From Mastigias papua (lineage: Eukaryota > Cnidaria > Scyphozoa > Rhizostomeae > Mastigiidae), in the NCBI GenBank assembly GCA_964019165.1, contig OZ025269.1, forward strand, positions 18,393,687 through 18,457,686: 64,000 nucleotides of DNA, given 5' to 3'. A program made the position numbers and the translations under genes. The stretch's first letter is position 1. Each line of letters begins with the position of its first letter. A model generated the notes under the pieces. It was not told the origin of the DNA. It saw nothing but the letters and a program-made list of their open reading frames with translations, and did no database searches. Below are positions 12,201 to 24,893 of this stretch, piece after piece.

Positions 12201-14639
12201 CACGTAAACAAACTTATCTTCAGAACCAATTCTCTATTATATAAAAAGAATAGGAAAACATAAGCATCGCTCAATAATTGTGGTCATCACCATCTATGAT
12301 GGGAGCTTTTTCGAGGCTGGCCTACTAAAAATGTGACGCTCTATCATGAGGGTTTTTTCGAGGGGGGGGGGGCAAATCAAGGACGTACAGTACTATCTTG
12401 AACTCTAATGTCAGGTGTCTGGACATTGTCAGTAAGTTCCTAAAACTTATTTTGAAGAAAGAATAAGCCAAGTGTTTGATTTCCATATCATATGTAAAGC
12501 AATAGCCAATCATTAATTCTAAACTGATTTTGACGGACAGACGTTAGGCTTGGATGCTTGGAAGGGTGATAAATTACTGTATCAGTGTTAAGGATTCCTC
12601 AAGTTGGTAATATATTTGGAATAAATGTGAACCCACGCTAAAGAAAATCCATTGAGTCGACAAAAGAATCGCTTTCTTCATGTTTGCAAGTCTTATTCAA
12701 AATTGGGTGCCTATATTTTTAGAATCAGTGCAAACTTGGGGTGATAATATTTGACGATATGGAACGCCTATACATTTTACTCTGCAAAAACAAACACCGC
12801 GGAATATATTTAATCAATAACAGACAAATGTTTTAGAATGCTTTTGTGAGTAAAACAGAGATGTGCCCTCTTTTAAAAATACCATTTCTTACCAACCAAT
12901 TTCTTGAAACACCTCTTTCAATCAGACTGTTCAATGAATCGGATCGTCTGCTTAAAAATTATCTGAACCAACAAGGTGAGGGAGAACTATCTTTCATACT
13001 TGAAAGTGAGGTGTTTCCCAGTTGTAAAACGGCCTTTGATCCCAGGGAGGGATGAGGGGATACACGTATGCGAAAATCTGAAAATTCTGGACAGACTTCA
13101 GATAACAACATGAGATTGAAATGAAGCTATGAAGTCTGTCCTTTTCAATTCCAGAAGCTTAAACCACAAGAACTTAAATTTCGTCGCAGAATGAAGAAGC
13201 ATGGAACAGCAAGTCAGTCCTTGTAGTAATTCTCTGGTCCTAAGCATTTGCTTTACAGCACATTTTTAGACGAGAGCTGTATATTTAAAACATGCATGGC
13301 AAATAGAGTTAGATTTTTTTTCCATCAAAGAGAGCAAAACCTTCCATTACTTTCAAAAACTCTCTCTTCTATACAGCATAAACCTCTTGACGAAATGGGT
13401 AGTTGCCTATGACTTGTTTGGAAAAATTACCATATGTCATTTTCACTGAATTTATTCATACAGAGTACCTCGATGATAAAGGATTTCAATTTAACTATAC
13501 AGCATACTATCAGCTGCAAAAACACTATGTCCTCTTCACTATTGGAAAACGTAGACTCTTGTTGGGAGAGTTGTGTATAGCCTAAAAAAGTTTAATCCAA
13601 TGCTGATTGTAGATCACTGCATACAAGGGGTAAGCTAAGGTTAACACTAGGGTACCAAGGGGTCTACCTGGGAACTCAAAAAGCAGTGGTCACAAAACAT
13701 GCTCGGGATATCATGTAGTTTTGGTTGGGGTTCTGATGTCTATTATTACCCTGATAACTTACCGAGATTCAGCTGTTTTCCACAGAAGGTTACAAATTTC
13801 ACATTTCTGAATCTAAGATTGATAAATTATACATAAGAGTTCCTATCAACCAAATTGTAGCTGCATGCTTTCACATTAACAGCCACGCATCCATAGCATC
13901 CATACTGATCGAATTCTACGCTTCTCTCGGTTCTGTTCTTCGTAATTTACTTCTCCTTCGCAGTTTACATATTACACATGATGAAGCAGAACTGATGGCC
14001 ATTAAACATGGATCCTAGCCCCTGATGTTCTATTTAAGAAGTCTTGAATGTCATCCAATAGATATATTCCATTGGAATGCAAGATAATCCACATCTGGAT
14101 TTGATAAACCCACATTGAAAATCGCCATTTTTCATTCGTAATCAACATGAATCCTTCGCACAGTGAAATGGGCGTATCTTATTCCCACACACAAACTGAC
14201 CTCGGATAAATGCGATTTTGTGCTTGTTGCTAGCCCAGTAAGGCCTCTCGGTTGGACATGCTCTACGCGAGCAACACAATTCGTTCAATTAGTCTCATAT
14301 TCGGGATCAAGACAGTATTTCAAGATTTGAAGTGACAACTTGAAATGAAAACGACCCCGTTTGCAAACAGCAAACTATCAAATGTTCCAACTGGATATTC
14401 TTTCCAGGCACTTTCCTGAATGTCAGTCTACTAACAAAAATAATATTATAATCTAAAAGTACTTTAGAGTGAAAATATTCTGGCTATATGTTCTGATATA
14501 CGCGTTAGCCTTCAACCCCCTCTTCCAAGTGCGACCATAGTTTCAAAAATGTAAATCTTCGAACATCTAATGTACTAATTTCCCAGTTCATTGATTTCAG
14601 TTCAGTATTTTGCCTTGGCAAGATAATCTTATAGTATCT
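9205..14639. other. 5' flank of the BMP-like gene and intergenic DNA
   Basis: No gene is supported. Open frames such as 12846-13055, 11789-12049 and 10953-11186 have no recognisable domains. A short repeat of GTCTAAAGACA lies at about 9794-9836 and a G-run at 12362-12372. Any promoter or 5' UTR of the BMP-like gene would lie just right of 9204; I see no clear core promoter. Confidence 0.4.
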
Positions 14640-14654
14640 CAAAATTATTTTCTA

Positions 14655-14755
14655 TTATATTTTGTTATATTACATTATATTATATTATATTATATTATAT
14701 TATATTATATTATATTATATTATATTATACTATATTATGTTATGTTATATTATAC
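14655..14755. repeat. (TATAT)n pentanucleotide array
   Basis: About 90 bases of TATAT/ATTAT repeats with a few G/C changes at the right end. The tyrosine/isoleucine/leucine-rich frame across it is an artefact. Confidence 0.9.
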
Positions 14756-16369
14756 GTTGATCAGCAGAATTTCTTCTGCAATGTTGTTATTCATTAAAAT
14801 GAGTATCAGCCAAAGGCTGTGCATCATAGCTAACGTTACCGCTGTATCCATTCAAATTTTATCTGTCCACCCGAGTCCCCCCCCCCCACCAAAATTGTTG
14901 CTCCATCGTTTCTATGCTTGCTAGGTTAAATCTTACAATTTCTTGGAAATCCGATGAATTAAGTGGATGCTCGATTGAAGCCAAATGTTATCCGAGAAAG
15001 CAATATCACATAAGAAGAACTGAAGTCAGTTTGAATTCAATTTTGTGGTAAACAGTTGTTTATGGATACCTTACGCATTTTAACCTCATGATGAAGAAGA
15101 AGAGAGGAAACATGGGAGCATCCTTTCTACTCAAAACATGAAATAATCCGACACGTAAATGATTGTATCGTTTTAAAGTACCTGTCTGTTTTAAGCGAGG
15201 GATATCTATATCAATTTCTGTCCACAGTGCAGTTTTATCAAGTAGAAATGAGTTGTGCTATCACGAACTAAATCATAAGATTGCGATTTCGAATAATTTA
15301 CCTTCACCGTCAGCCACTCTTTCTATCTATCTCTCTACTTCTGGCGGTTCACAATTGCAGAATGAGCAATCAGAACAGGTGCACCGGTGCACACAGGCCT
15401 TTCGAATTCTTTCATTTGCTTCCTTCTTACTTACGCTAAACATTTCACAATCAGAAGTAAAATTATGGCAGAAATTTCAGCTATTCCGTAAATCTGCTCT
15501 CGAGTAAATGTAGATCGATGTCTGTCAAGTATTATCATCTTGAAATAAGCGACGCTTTAGAGACAAATATGTCAACGTTTATTCTGCAAAGTTTTCATAG
15601 CAAACATCGATATCCAGTTGTTATCTGCTCTATCAGTCTACGAGTCCACGAGGGGAGGGGGGTATAAAATTTAAAAAAATATTTCCAACACATTTGAGGC
15701 ATATGTATCACTGTTTCAAATTTGAGGGAAAAATAAAGATCTCTAAATTGAGGCCACAAGTATAAACTATCTATGAGCCTCTTCTTGAAAAAAAGCTCAA
15801 GATCACTAATCCAATTCATCAGGATATCTAACGTCAGTGTACTTGCGTAACAATGCCGCGATCACTGAAAACATCAAAGTGTGATATGATGTGTATGGAA
15901 CCCTAAATGCACTGTTGTGATATGTCTTCATACAGCAAGGACATACGCTTAAAGCTAGAATGCAAAACAAAAGGGAGACATATGATAGCCGCTTTTCCTC
16001 GATCATAACTTTAGGATGTGAAATGCAGAGGTCAGGTTTTTCTGCTGTGCAGTTATACACAAAAATTACAGTTCTAAAACAATTCTGTGCAATTCTTGAG
16101 AGTAATCTGTAGAGAATACAGTGAACATCCATTTAAAAGAATTCACTCTGAATTACATATATGTAAATGTTACTTCGGCATGATAGATAAACAACAACCG
16201 TACATTCAGTGCTTTCGCATCAGGTGCATTTTGTTTATCCTTGTACGAATCGACGATTAGTCGTCAATATAGTATCCGTGAGAATAATGTGCAGCTTCCT
16301 ATAAAAAGCCCCGGAAGAAACTATATCAAATCACTGACAACGCATTGTGTCGTAAACATTCAACATGAT
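14756..16369. other. Intergenic, nothing recognised
   Basis: A C-run near 14878-14888 and ordinary AT-rich sequence. Frames at 15163-15507 (plus) and 15595-16132 (minus) have no domain that I recognise. Confidence 0.4.
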
Positions 16370-17040
16370 GGCGCCCACCACAAGGTTTCATCCAACCAGA
16401 GTCCAGAAAAAGTTCCTCCGGCTGTAAAATCGTCACCATAACCTTTTCTCTTTTACGACAAGCTAAACGCGCCAAAGTTCTTGAACCCTGCATTGCGCAT
16501 GTCCCGACAAATTTTTACTGTAGAAGGGCAATGCATTTCATAGCCAATATCGCATCAACGAAAATCTTACTAAAACTGGATTGTTGATACACATTACTAA
16601 ACTTTCTTCAAATACGATATAGAAAGCAAAATCTCCCTCCGGCTCAGAACCGCGAAGCCGTGACTTTTTCTGGACCCAGCATCCAACATCCTCAAATAAA
16701 TGTTGGATGTCTTGTTGTATACGTTTGGCCACCTGTGTTGGATCATTCAACAGTTGCAAAGTGATGCTGTATGAGGTTTGATCGAGATTGAAACAAATGT
16801 TGTTTCTGAAACGCTGGATGAGCTTGACCGCCGCATCCAACTTTTCATCCATTTCAACTATGAGCACTAAAGGTATCTTAAACGTGCCGCTGCACTGGCA
16901 TTACAAGGTGATGGAATTGTTGGCTGGAATATTGCATGAAATGTTGGGTGTGTTTGACCACCCCTCATCAACAACGATAAACATTTAGGTAGTTTGGGAC
17001 TAAATGTTGGATGAAATGTTGGGTTCGTGTGACGAAGGCT
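16370..17040. mobile_element. Probable DNA-transposon remnant with ATGTTGGA/CCAACATC motifs
   Basis: Contains several copies of a TGTTGGATG/TGTTGGGTG motif in both orientations (16684-16710, 16736-16745, 16915-16950, 17004-17030). An inverted pair of GTCCAGAAAAAGT lies near 16400 and 16660-16678. This clustering resembles sub-terminal repeats of non-autonomous DNA transposons. The frames at 16538-16867 (minus) and 16788-16988 (plus) show no host domain and probably follow from the repeated motifs. Ends are approximate. Confidence 0.4.
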
Positions 17041-17501
17041 TTACTTGTAAGTATAACCGGAAAATTCCCTTGAGCATAGAAATTAACAAGAGATTGAACG
17101 GAAAGCCACCTGTGAAAGACAAGCCCGCCTTTCGCAGCTCCGTTCTAATATCTCCGCTGTGTGGTGGACAGACGTTGATCCATAACATTTCTTACAAGTT
17201 GTAAATGGCCACTGCAAATAGGCATGTCGCATGCAGCCTGGCATCCAGGACAGCCTTTTACCAGACCGGTCATTTCCTATTTACTAAATCGGACCACTTG
17301 CTAACCCAAAGGGAGCCTTCTAGCCACCTGCAGACTAGATAAAATCTTCCAAATAGGGGGCACACGATTTCAGAGAAGTTAGCAAAAGCCGAAATTTCAA
17401 ATGATATAGATCTTATAAACACACTCATAGAGTAGCCAATGTTTGACCAACGAGAACACCCGATTGAAACAGCAGCTGTTTACGTAGGCAAACTGATGTA
17501 G
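17041..17501. other. Intergenic, nothing recognised
   Basis: No gene, RNA or repeat family member was recognised between the two mobile elements. Confidence 0.4.
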
Positions 17502-17760
17502 TACACGTTTCTTATAAGAAACTTGGGTCACGGCCTATTAGTGAAACTTTCCTAATTTGTGGCCACATTCTAGTCCTAAACAGTCTCCTATAGTTTCTTA
17601 AGTTCTTAAACTTGCTAAACCCGTGGAGGAAAAAAGGGGTTTCCGAAACTGGGAAATATGGCACATAAATTTCTAATGTTTCTTAGCTCTTTTCATGTAG
17701 TTCTAAAAGTTCCTTAAATGCTAGCGTGTTCAGTGCTAGGTTTCTTATAAAATGCGTTTA
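17502..17760 (+). mobile_element. MITE family A, copy with both ends
   Basis: The left end TACACGTTTCTTATAAGAAAC and the right end GGTTTCTTATAAAATGCG followed by TTTA are inverted to each other. TA lies at the left edge, as in Tc1/mariner-like elements. Internal blocks match 3605-3925 and 52202-52592. About 259 bp, no coding capacity. Confidence 0.75.
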
Positions 17761-17984
17761 GTGCCAGTTAAAATTTGGTGTCATATGAAAGTAACGTTTG
17801 ACTGTTTAACATGTTTAAGAAAATTCAACACTTGAATCATGAGACCTATGAAAGTCCTTAAGTTCATATCTAAAATTCCAATTTTCATACAGGCTCATTA
17901 TGTCTGCCATTTAATTCTCACCTATTTCTGAGATCATCTTTAAACTCCACGGCTATGTTACTCTTCGCTCCCTAATAAATGGGG

Positions 17985-18310
17985 GGGGGGGGCGTACTGA
18001 ATATTTGACACCTAAGAAAGTCGACAAGTATATAAGTCATATATGCCATTAAAACTCAAATATTCACGCAGGAAAATCATTCCTTACTTAAATTGTAAAA
18101 TTTTCTTGTGGTACGTAATCCAAATATAATCGAGTGCAGCGTGTGCCACTCGAATAATCGGAGTAGTGCCTGCCTGCCTGTTTGTTTGTGTAGCACTGGA
18201 GGGTTGTAACACTGTATTAGAATTCTTGCTGAAGAAGTCTTAAGAAAGTTCTAGTAATGATAACATGAAAAAAGTAAGAAAGTTACAGTATTGGACTTAA
18301 AACTGACCTA
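17985..18310 (+). mobile_element. MITE family B copy
   Basis: Shares with 20540-20990 and 32345-33155 the block order: CTAAGAAAGT, ATAAGTCATATA, CAATATTCACGCA, CTTGTGGTA, GTGCCTGCCTG, TGTAGCACTG, TCTTGCT, AAGAAAGT, ATGAAAAAGT, GTTACAGTATTGG. A G-run (17983-17993) sits at its left edge. No coding capacity. Confidence 0.65.
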
Positions 18311-18401
18311 TTAGCAAAAAAATTGAAGAGGATTATCCTATGCCATATAGGGTAAACGAAAGATTGGTAGTTGTCTAAGTTTCGTATGTTTTGACAAAGC
18401 T

Positions 18402-18777
18402 ATACTTGTTTTTTTATAAGAAACAGGTTTATAGGAAAAGTAATACTAGACGCCCAAGCTTTAAGGAATTTTTAGAATTACACGTAGGGAGTTAAGAAAT
18501 TTTAGAAATTTCTGTGCCATACTTCACAGTTGCGGAAACATATTTTTCCTCCAAGGATTAGAAGTGTCCACTGCAGTGTTTTATGTCCGTAAAAGCCAAT
18601 ACGTCTTATGATTACTACAAAAGATACTTTTTTCTACATTTTGGTTTTGTTTTCACTACACTTGTCTTTAGTAAATTAAGAAACTTTTAAGAAACTTTTA
18701 GAACTAAATTGTGGCCAGAAATTAAGAACCTTTTACTATTAGGCCTTGAGCAAGATTTCTTATAAGAAAACGCAGTA
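18402..18777 (-). mobile_element. MITE family A, inverted copy with both ends
   Basis: The left end reads TACTTGTTTTTTTATAAGAAACAG with TA at the edge. The right end reads ATTTCTTATAAGAAAACGCAGTA. Internal blocks are reverse complements of those at 52202-52592 (for example TTTTTCCTCC, CACTGCAGT, ATTGTGGCCAGAAATTAAG). About 376 bp. Confidence 0.8.
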
Positions 18778-19784
18778 AAGCTGAAATATTAGCTCTAACC
18801 CAGGTAATACTATACTTTTTTAATTTATGGAGGAACTACTATAGAAAATTCTAAACACTTCGGTTGGCAGTAGTTAATCGTCGAAGTGGCTACCGAATGG
18901 ACGCAGCGGTAGAAGTTCTTCAGAGGATCATCAAATTTTATCTTTAAATAGTTCCTAATACATTCTGTCGGTTCCCTTGTGGCTAGGCCACCGTCTCTGT
19001 TCAGTTATCTCTCTTATTTTCACCCAGTAAGTACAAGGTACTTTGCTTCGCACCACCAAGTATATCCACAGATCATTTCGTTAATGGGGCAACATCAAGA
19101 ACGGAAATTACCCAAAACAATTGCATTAATAAAGATTTACAAGGAATGAGAAAAAAACAAAACGGATTGCTTTTAAATGCTAAAAACAGAAATAGACTCC
19201 ACGAGTAACGATTAAAGATTAAACTGTACGTGATTCAACAACTCTCATGATGCAACTTGGAATTGATATAGAAAGTACATTGTGGGCGAATTTGTGGTAA
19301 TTAGAATTAAGCAAAACTAGTGTCTGAAAACACACATGGAAAAATGGAAGGTGCCTAGGATCCATGTAAAATAAGACGAACCGGACTTAAATGGTGTCCG
19401 AGTCGGGAAATTATTTATCATTTTGAGAGCACCTGAGCGGTTTGTAGGCAGTAATGGTCTTGCTTGCTGATACATGAGAACTCAGGTGAATAAGCATTTT
19501 ATGTAAAGAACTCTGAATGCAAAGCTGATAAATGAGAACGCATGGGGGCAAAAAACCGTTGCAGGTAGAAAGACAAAATAGGCGCTATAAGTGCAGAACG
19601 CGTTTCATTTTTTCCATGAGGAATTTTCAGCAGATTGTGCAGCATTGAGGCTAAAGATTCCGGATGGAAAGGATGAAATGCGTCCCGGACTTATTATGCC
19701 TTTTTATCTTTCTACTAGTAACTGATTTTTGGTTTATCATTATAAATAACAGCTCTTTACGAGTTTAATTTATGAAAACTGTAT
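18778..19784. other. Intergenic, nothing recognised
   Basis: No gene, RNA or known repeat was recognised. Confidence 0.4.
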
Positions 19785-19921
<137 letters not shown>

Positions 19922-20019
19922 AACATTATGTAGTGCAGCACAAGTACGAAAAAAGAGAAGCTTCCAACTAACCTTTAATCATACTTCTGCTAAATATTGC
20001 ACTGCACGATTTTTAGAAA

Positions 20020-20362
20020 TTGTTGGTCTAGTACTGAAACTTTCTTGGCGCTTTCATGATTTCAGCACCAAAGCATTCTCAAGGCTTTCTTAGAAAGAAT
20101 GTTTGATATTGTGCAGCAATACTGTGTTACAAAGACAGGAACTGCACTGGGATTACACTGGGATACATAGGTAAACAGGAGGGAGACCTATACAAATTAA
20201 GCAAATTAGACAGTGGGTTTCAGTGAAAATTAAATATTTAAATGTATATGAACTTATAGATTTTCTTAGGTCTCAAAAATGTAGTAATGAACTTTCTTAA
20301 TGTTTTGAGCAGTCGAGTACTACTTCTTATAAGCCACTTTCTTATGACAAAAACATGTAGCT
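20020..20362 (-). mobile_element. MITE family B, inverted copy
   Basis: The reverse complement of 20250-20362 matches the left end of the copy at 32345 (TACATGTT, TTTATAGGAAAG, GTAGTAC). The reverse complement of 20030-20140 matches the family right half (CTAAGAAAG, GAAATCATGAAA, AAGAAAGTTTCAGTACT). The middle is diverged. Confidence 0.55.
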
Positions 20363-20539
20363 ACTGTCTTGATTTAGATAAGGCACACAAAGAATAAGCA
20401 TGAATTCATAATTAACTGTATGAGCTTTAAGTTAAAATTATTGATATTTATCATTCCGATGATTAAAGATGTAAATTATATTCCAAAAGAGACTTGCATT
20501 GCACACTTCTTTTCTTGTATGAGAAAATGGTCTGTAGGA

Positions 20540-20990
20540 AGGTAGTACACGATTGCTGAAAAACTTAAGAAAGTTCAGCACTTGATTTCTGAGACCTAAG
20601 AAAGTTGTTACGTCATATACTCTAAAAATTTCAATATTCACTCAAAACATTCATCGATTTAACTTAATTTGTATAGATTTCTTGTGGTAACCTCTGGCAC
20701 AAGAGTGCTATGTTTGTGTACTCTCAGGTGCTTAGTACAAGGGGGTCTTAATAAGGTCCGGGGGGTGGGGAAAGACCTGAAAAGTTAATAAGCGTCACCC
20801 TCCTCTTATTAAAGCACCCGAGAGTAGTGCCTGCCTGTCTGTGTATCACTGTAGTATTATGCCGACTATTGGTCTTGGTAAAAAAGTCTTTAAGATTTAG
20901 TGCTGAAATCATGAAAAAGTGAAGGAAGTTTCAGTATTGGGCAAAAAACACTTTCTTAGGAAAAACTTTCATGTAAAAGCACGTGTATTC
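20540..20990 (+). mobile_element. MITE family B copy
   Basis: Blocks AACTTAAGAAAGTTCAGCAC, CCTAAGAAAGTTG, TCAATATTCAC, TTCTTGTGGTA, GTGCCTGCCTGTCTGTG, GAAATCATGAAAAAG and AAGTTTCAGTATTGG follow in the family order. It contains a G-rich stretch at 20758-20770 and a CCTCTTATTAAAGCACCCG piece that may be a smaller nested insertion. No coding capacity. Confidence 0.65.
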
Positions 20991-21139
20991 AAAATCCAAT
21001 CGCATTTTTCAATTGCTTCTTGGGTGCCTCATACAGTATGTTGACACACGTAAATTTCAGGCGCGTGACCAGAAATTTCTGAGGGCAGGGTTCCATTCAA
21101 GAAAAATGGGCATGAATATACTTGATATCGCATTTTCCC

Positions 21140-21345
21140 CGTTAGGAACAAAAGAAATCGTACAGGAAATTTCGGTATTTCGTTACTTTCATGTGTAACA
21201 AAGATTATAAGCAGGTCTATCCAACAATTATACAACAAATAGTTTCATAAAGCTCTAAGAAAACGAATAACCTATATGAGGAAAAGGCCAAGGGTCCAGG
21301 CCCCAAGAAACCATCGTGTAGTTTCGCGACTGAGCAATTGATACG
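21140..21345 (-). mobile_element. 3'-end fragment of an R2/NeSL-like retrotransposon
   Basis: Similar to 36860-37045 over about 190 bases (GAAATCG, TAACAAAG, TATAAGCAGG, CAATTATACAA, AGTTTCA, GAGGAAAAGG, CCATCGTGTAGTT). There it lies directly downstream of, and partly within, the C-terminal coding end of an R2/NeSL-like element. This copy is therefore read as a truncated 3' end in the same minus orientation. Confidence 0.55.
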
Positions 21346-21734
21346 TCCTTCCGTCTTGCATACCCAGCTTTCGCTGATACATACTAAAAACAATTTCTGT
21401 CTACTTGAATGCTATTTGCTTGTCGCAAAAAGTCAGCTAGGATAATTATGTTACGATTCCTGGTCCTCAAGTTATCCGTTCGGTATTGAACATACAACAA
21501 AAAATCCAAAATATACTATAGGTTCTGCACCATGGGCGAAGGGGGGGGGGCGTTAAATGTAGGCCAAGCTCCTCCTATGCCAATTTTTTCTATACTGATC
21601 CCTAAAAAAGATTGTTTTTCTCGAACATCTGAGCCAAAAATACTAATAGTGTAATGAAAGTAAATGAAACATCTCAAACTCATCGTTTTTCTTTTCAGCA
21701 TGGTTGCTTTCATATTAGTTTCTTATTTGATTGC
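21346..21734. other. Intergenic, nothing recognised
   Basis: Ordinary AT-rich DNA with a G-run at 21541-21550. Confidence 0.4.
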
Positions 21735-21860
21735 CTAACAAGAGGCGCTTATAATCTGTAGCTGTACTAGCACTAAACAGACAAGACAGGAAGAAGTCTA
21801 ACAAGAGGCGCTTATAATCTGTAGCTGTACTAGCACTAAACAGACAAGACAGGAAGAAAA
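21735..21860. repeat. Exact 63-bp tandem duplication
   Basis: Units 21735-21797 and 21798-21860 begin CTAACAAGAGGCGCTTATAA and are essentially identical, so the duplication is recent. Confidence 0.95.
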
Positions 21861-24402
21861 AGGAAGAAGGGAATAGTAAAGAGTTCTGTCGAGGTAACAA
21901 GGTGAGGAAGCCAATTTAAAAATAAACAGTTAATAATGAACACACTGATTGTTATAATGTGTAATAGAAGAGAGCTTTGACTTCGCAAAAAGCCGGCAAA
22001 AAGCTAGTGCTAAGCACGTCAAAAAACAAAATGGGATTCGTGGCTAACTATATTTTCAACCTAATAATCGTGCGATACTCTTCTAACACCATTGCAATAA
22101 ATCTTTTACGATACGAGTGACGGGCTAACTTCGATGACGCACCAATGCCCAATCATCTGGATTTTGACGAAGGAAGTGAATATATTTGCTTCACAATCAC
22201 TGTTTTGCGCTCACAAATATCAAAAGAGGTTCTTTCAAGTAAACTGGAAAGATAGCTCAGACTCAAGGGCATCGAATTCAAGACTACATAAAAATCTGAA
22301 ATTTAAATCCGAATAAAGTCTGGAAGTATTCTGAACAGATATAGATTTGCAGCTAAAACGGTAAAGGCACATTTTTATCTTTCGAACATTTCTCTTCAAT
22401 CAATAACACGATCTTACGGAAGGAGCAAATATCGACGATAGACTCGGAAAAAGCGGATGTTCTACTAACAAGAAAATCAACTCACCTTACCCCTCAGAGC
22501 GGTCTGTATAGAAGCTGTTTCTTTATCGTGAACTTTCCTTCCTCCCTCTCGCAATGTTTCTGCAAGTGAGAAATGATAACCCGATCAAGAGTTTTCAATC
22601 CCCAGAGCGAGGCTTATGTACAACCTACTCTTATCTATAGTGATCCCAAATATATATCTAAAGGAATGCTTTTCAGACTGTTTCAAACAATGCAGGTCTT
22701 GCTGGCTTTCTAATGACATTGAGGGGTCCCTTTTGAGAGATGATCAGCAGTTATAAGGTTATGTCACTCGTGTGGTTAAGCCAATCAACACCTGAACATG
22801 CTGCACATTGGGACGAATGTTCTGTGGCTCAACCGTCAATCTTTGATCACGACGAAGCTCATTCCTTTGGTATATACCCCCCATGATGCCCTTTTCCCGC
22901 CTGTCACTCATACTAAATTCAAGCGTTTAGATGGTCGTTAGGTAACAAATCTGTCTAAATTAGACGTCAGTATTGCAGCAGGAGAATCATTGGAGAAGTG
23001 GCATAAGCTGTGTCGAAGGAGTACATCCAAATATTACATTTGGACCACGCCTGGGCAGTGGGGCGTTGTGGTTGCCTATACCTTGTTTCGGATTGGCTAG
23101 ATTCTACACAACAACTTGTAAGCCATGAAATGAACGTTTAGCCACATAAAAGAAACGAATATATTCAAATCTCTATGAAATCACATGAGTGAATTTAAAA
23201 TAGGCATTTGTCCGGGATAGCAGGCCCTTGAAAGCCAACGTATCAACTGACAAACTCAGTTCCCGCTATGTTGAACAGCTATTTGTGTGCCACTTCTTGA
23301 AAATACTTGAAAATAGAGAGATTCACACCAGGCTCGTGATAACAAATTGTACCAGAACGAGAAACGAAAACCAAGCAAGAAAGATCGCCTTCTATCCTTT
23401 GAAAAATAGCTTAGTTCTAACACAAGTAATATTCAATTATCTATTATCACAACCTCATTATGAGTCAATATAAATTGTGTTGGAGCACTTGAAGAGATAC
23501 TGAACTATTTATCGCCAAATTAAATTGCATCTACCTTGGCAATGAAGTCAAATATTCCATCTACCAACCGACAAGTGTAACTTTTCTGACAACCTTATTC
23601 TGCCGTTTTATTGTGCAGCATAAAGTTGTAGTATGCAAATGTTTATGAAAACGATTGGGCTACATTTAGGGTCCTCTTTGTAAGTAGGAATTTGCACGAC
23701 GTTAAGGCAGACAAATTGAAAAAAAAACAAACATATTTTTAGCACTTCAAAAAAAAGCATGTTGTAAAGGACACCTTTCTCTGTCTTCATTTGTTCATTA
23801 GCAAAGAGATATTCCAGATTGACACAACTCACGAAGGTCACTTGTTTAGCGCACTATCTATCTTGATAAAAACAATTAAAATTTTTTTCATATTTATAGA
23901 TTAGAGCTAATGCGAATAACCATTCACAGCTAGAATCGCGTTTCTTTATTGTATCTGCTAACTAGTTTTCAAGATTTCTCATGCGTCGATGATGCACTCA
24001 ACTGTGCTCTCAGGTCAAGCAGTAGAATCGTAATAATCATCTCAATTTCCCTGGGTATATCGAGTGCGAGGTTCACTTTTATCGCAGTTAAATCTAGCAA
24101 CCATGGGCGCAATTCACTGCTTGTTTGCGGAACTCGGAATTAACGTTTAACAGCCCCCCTCGAAGTTTCAATTAGAGCAATTGGGCACATTCTGTGACAG
24201 CATCCCGTGAGCATCAGGTGGAGGATTCAATCTCGCAGTTTGTTTGCACAAACTTGCAACAGTTTACAAAAACAGAACAGAATGGTTGGCTATTTTAGTC
24301 CTACAGGTGGTACACATTAGCACATATATCATCATAACATGACAGAAAACGCATGCAAATTAATTGCCTCGTCTCTTGACCCAAGAAGCTGATATAACGT
24401 TG
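21861..24402. other. Intergenic, nothing recognised
   Basis: Frames at 22134-22316, 23228-23473 and 23608-23841 have no recognisable content. No RNA gene was seen. Confidence 0.4.
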
Positions 24403-24460
24403 AATACACGACTTTTTATGAGAAACAGGTTTATAAGAAACTTAGTACTTAATGCTCATG
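24403..24460 (-). mobile_element. MITE family A terminal fragment
   Basis: TACACGACTTTTTATGAGAA then CAGGTTTATAAGAAACTTAGTACTT matches the left end of the inverted copy at 18402 (TTTATAAGAAACAGGTTTATAGG). Only the terminal 58 bases are present. Confidence 0.6.
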
Positions 24461-24825
24461 TCCATGGAGCTGCATTTTGCGCTAGAACGGAGAATGCTCA
24501 AGAGCATTTCTACAAGGCATGAGCATTAAAACGATTACACCACCGTCCCATAGATGTATCTTCCGCTCGCGAGCTGCTCGTGAGGTGAAGGAAAAAGTTG
24601 AACTTTTTCGACTTTTGAAGCTCGTCAATTTGCTCTCCGCGTAATAGTGACAGTCAGTGGGTAAAGATTAGCATTCCAATAGGATCGGTGGGGTGGCCAT
24701 GGGAAATCAACTTCTGTTTCTTACTCATATAGTTACTTACTAGGTGACAAGCTGTATATTAGCAGTTTAAGTCTGGAAATGAAGGGAATGATTGATGAAC
24801 GAGCAAACGAACGACAAAATGAACG
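24461..24825. other. Intergenic
   Basis: A small inverted pair AATGCTCATG / CATGAGCATT brackets about 60 bases (24449-24530). Nothing else was recognised. Confidence 0.4.
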
Positions 24826-24893
24826 AATGAATGAACGAACGAACGAACGAACGAACGAACGAACGAACGAACGAACAAACGAACAAACGAACA
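24806..24893. repeat. (GAAC)n tetranucleotide array
   Basis: Near-perfect GAAC/ACGA repeats at 24832-24878 with diverged GAAT copies at the left and ACAA copies at the right. The minus-strand Ser-Phe-Val-Arg frame is an artefact. Confidence 0.9.

Noticed and set aside
16538..16988. Overlapping frames on both strands as a host gene
   Set aside because: Both are built on repeated ATGTTGGA motifs in opposite orientation, which points to transposon sub-terminal repeats.
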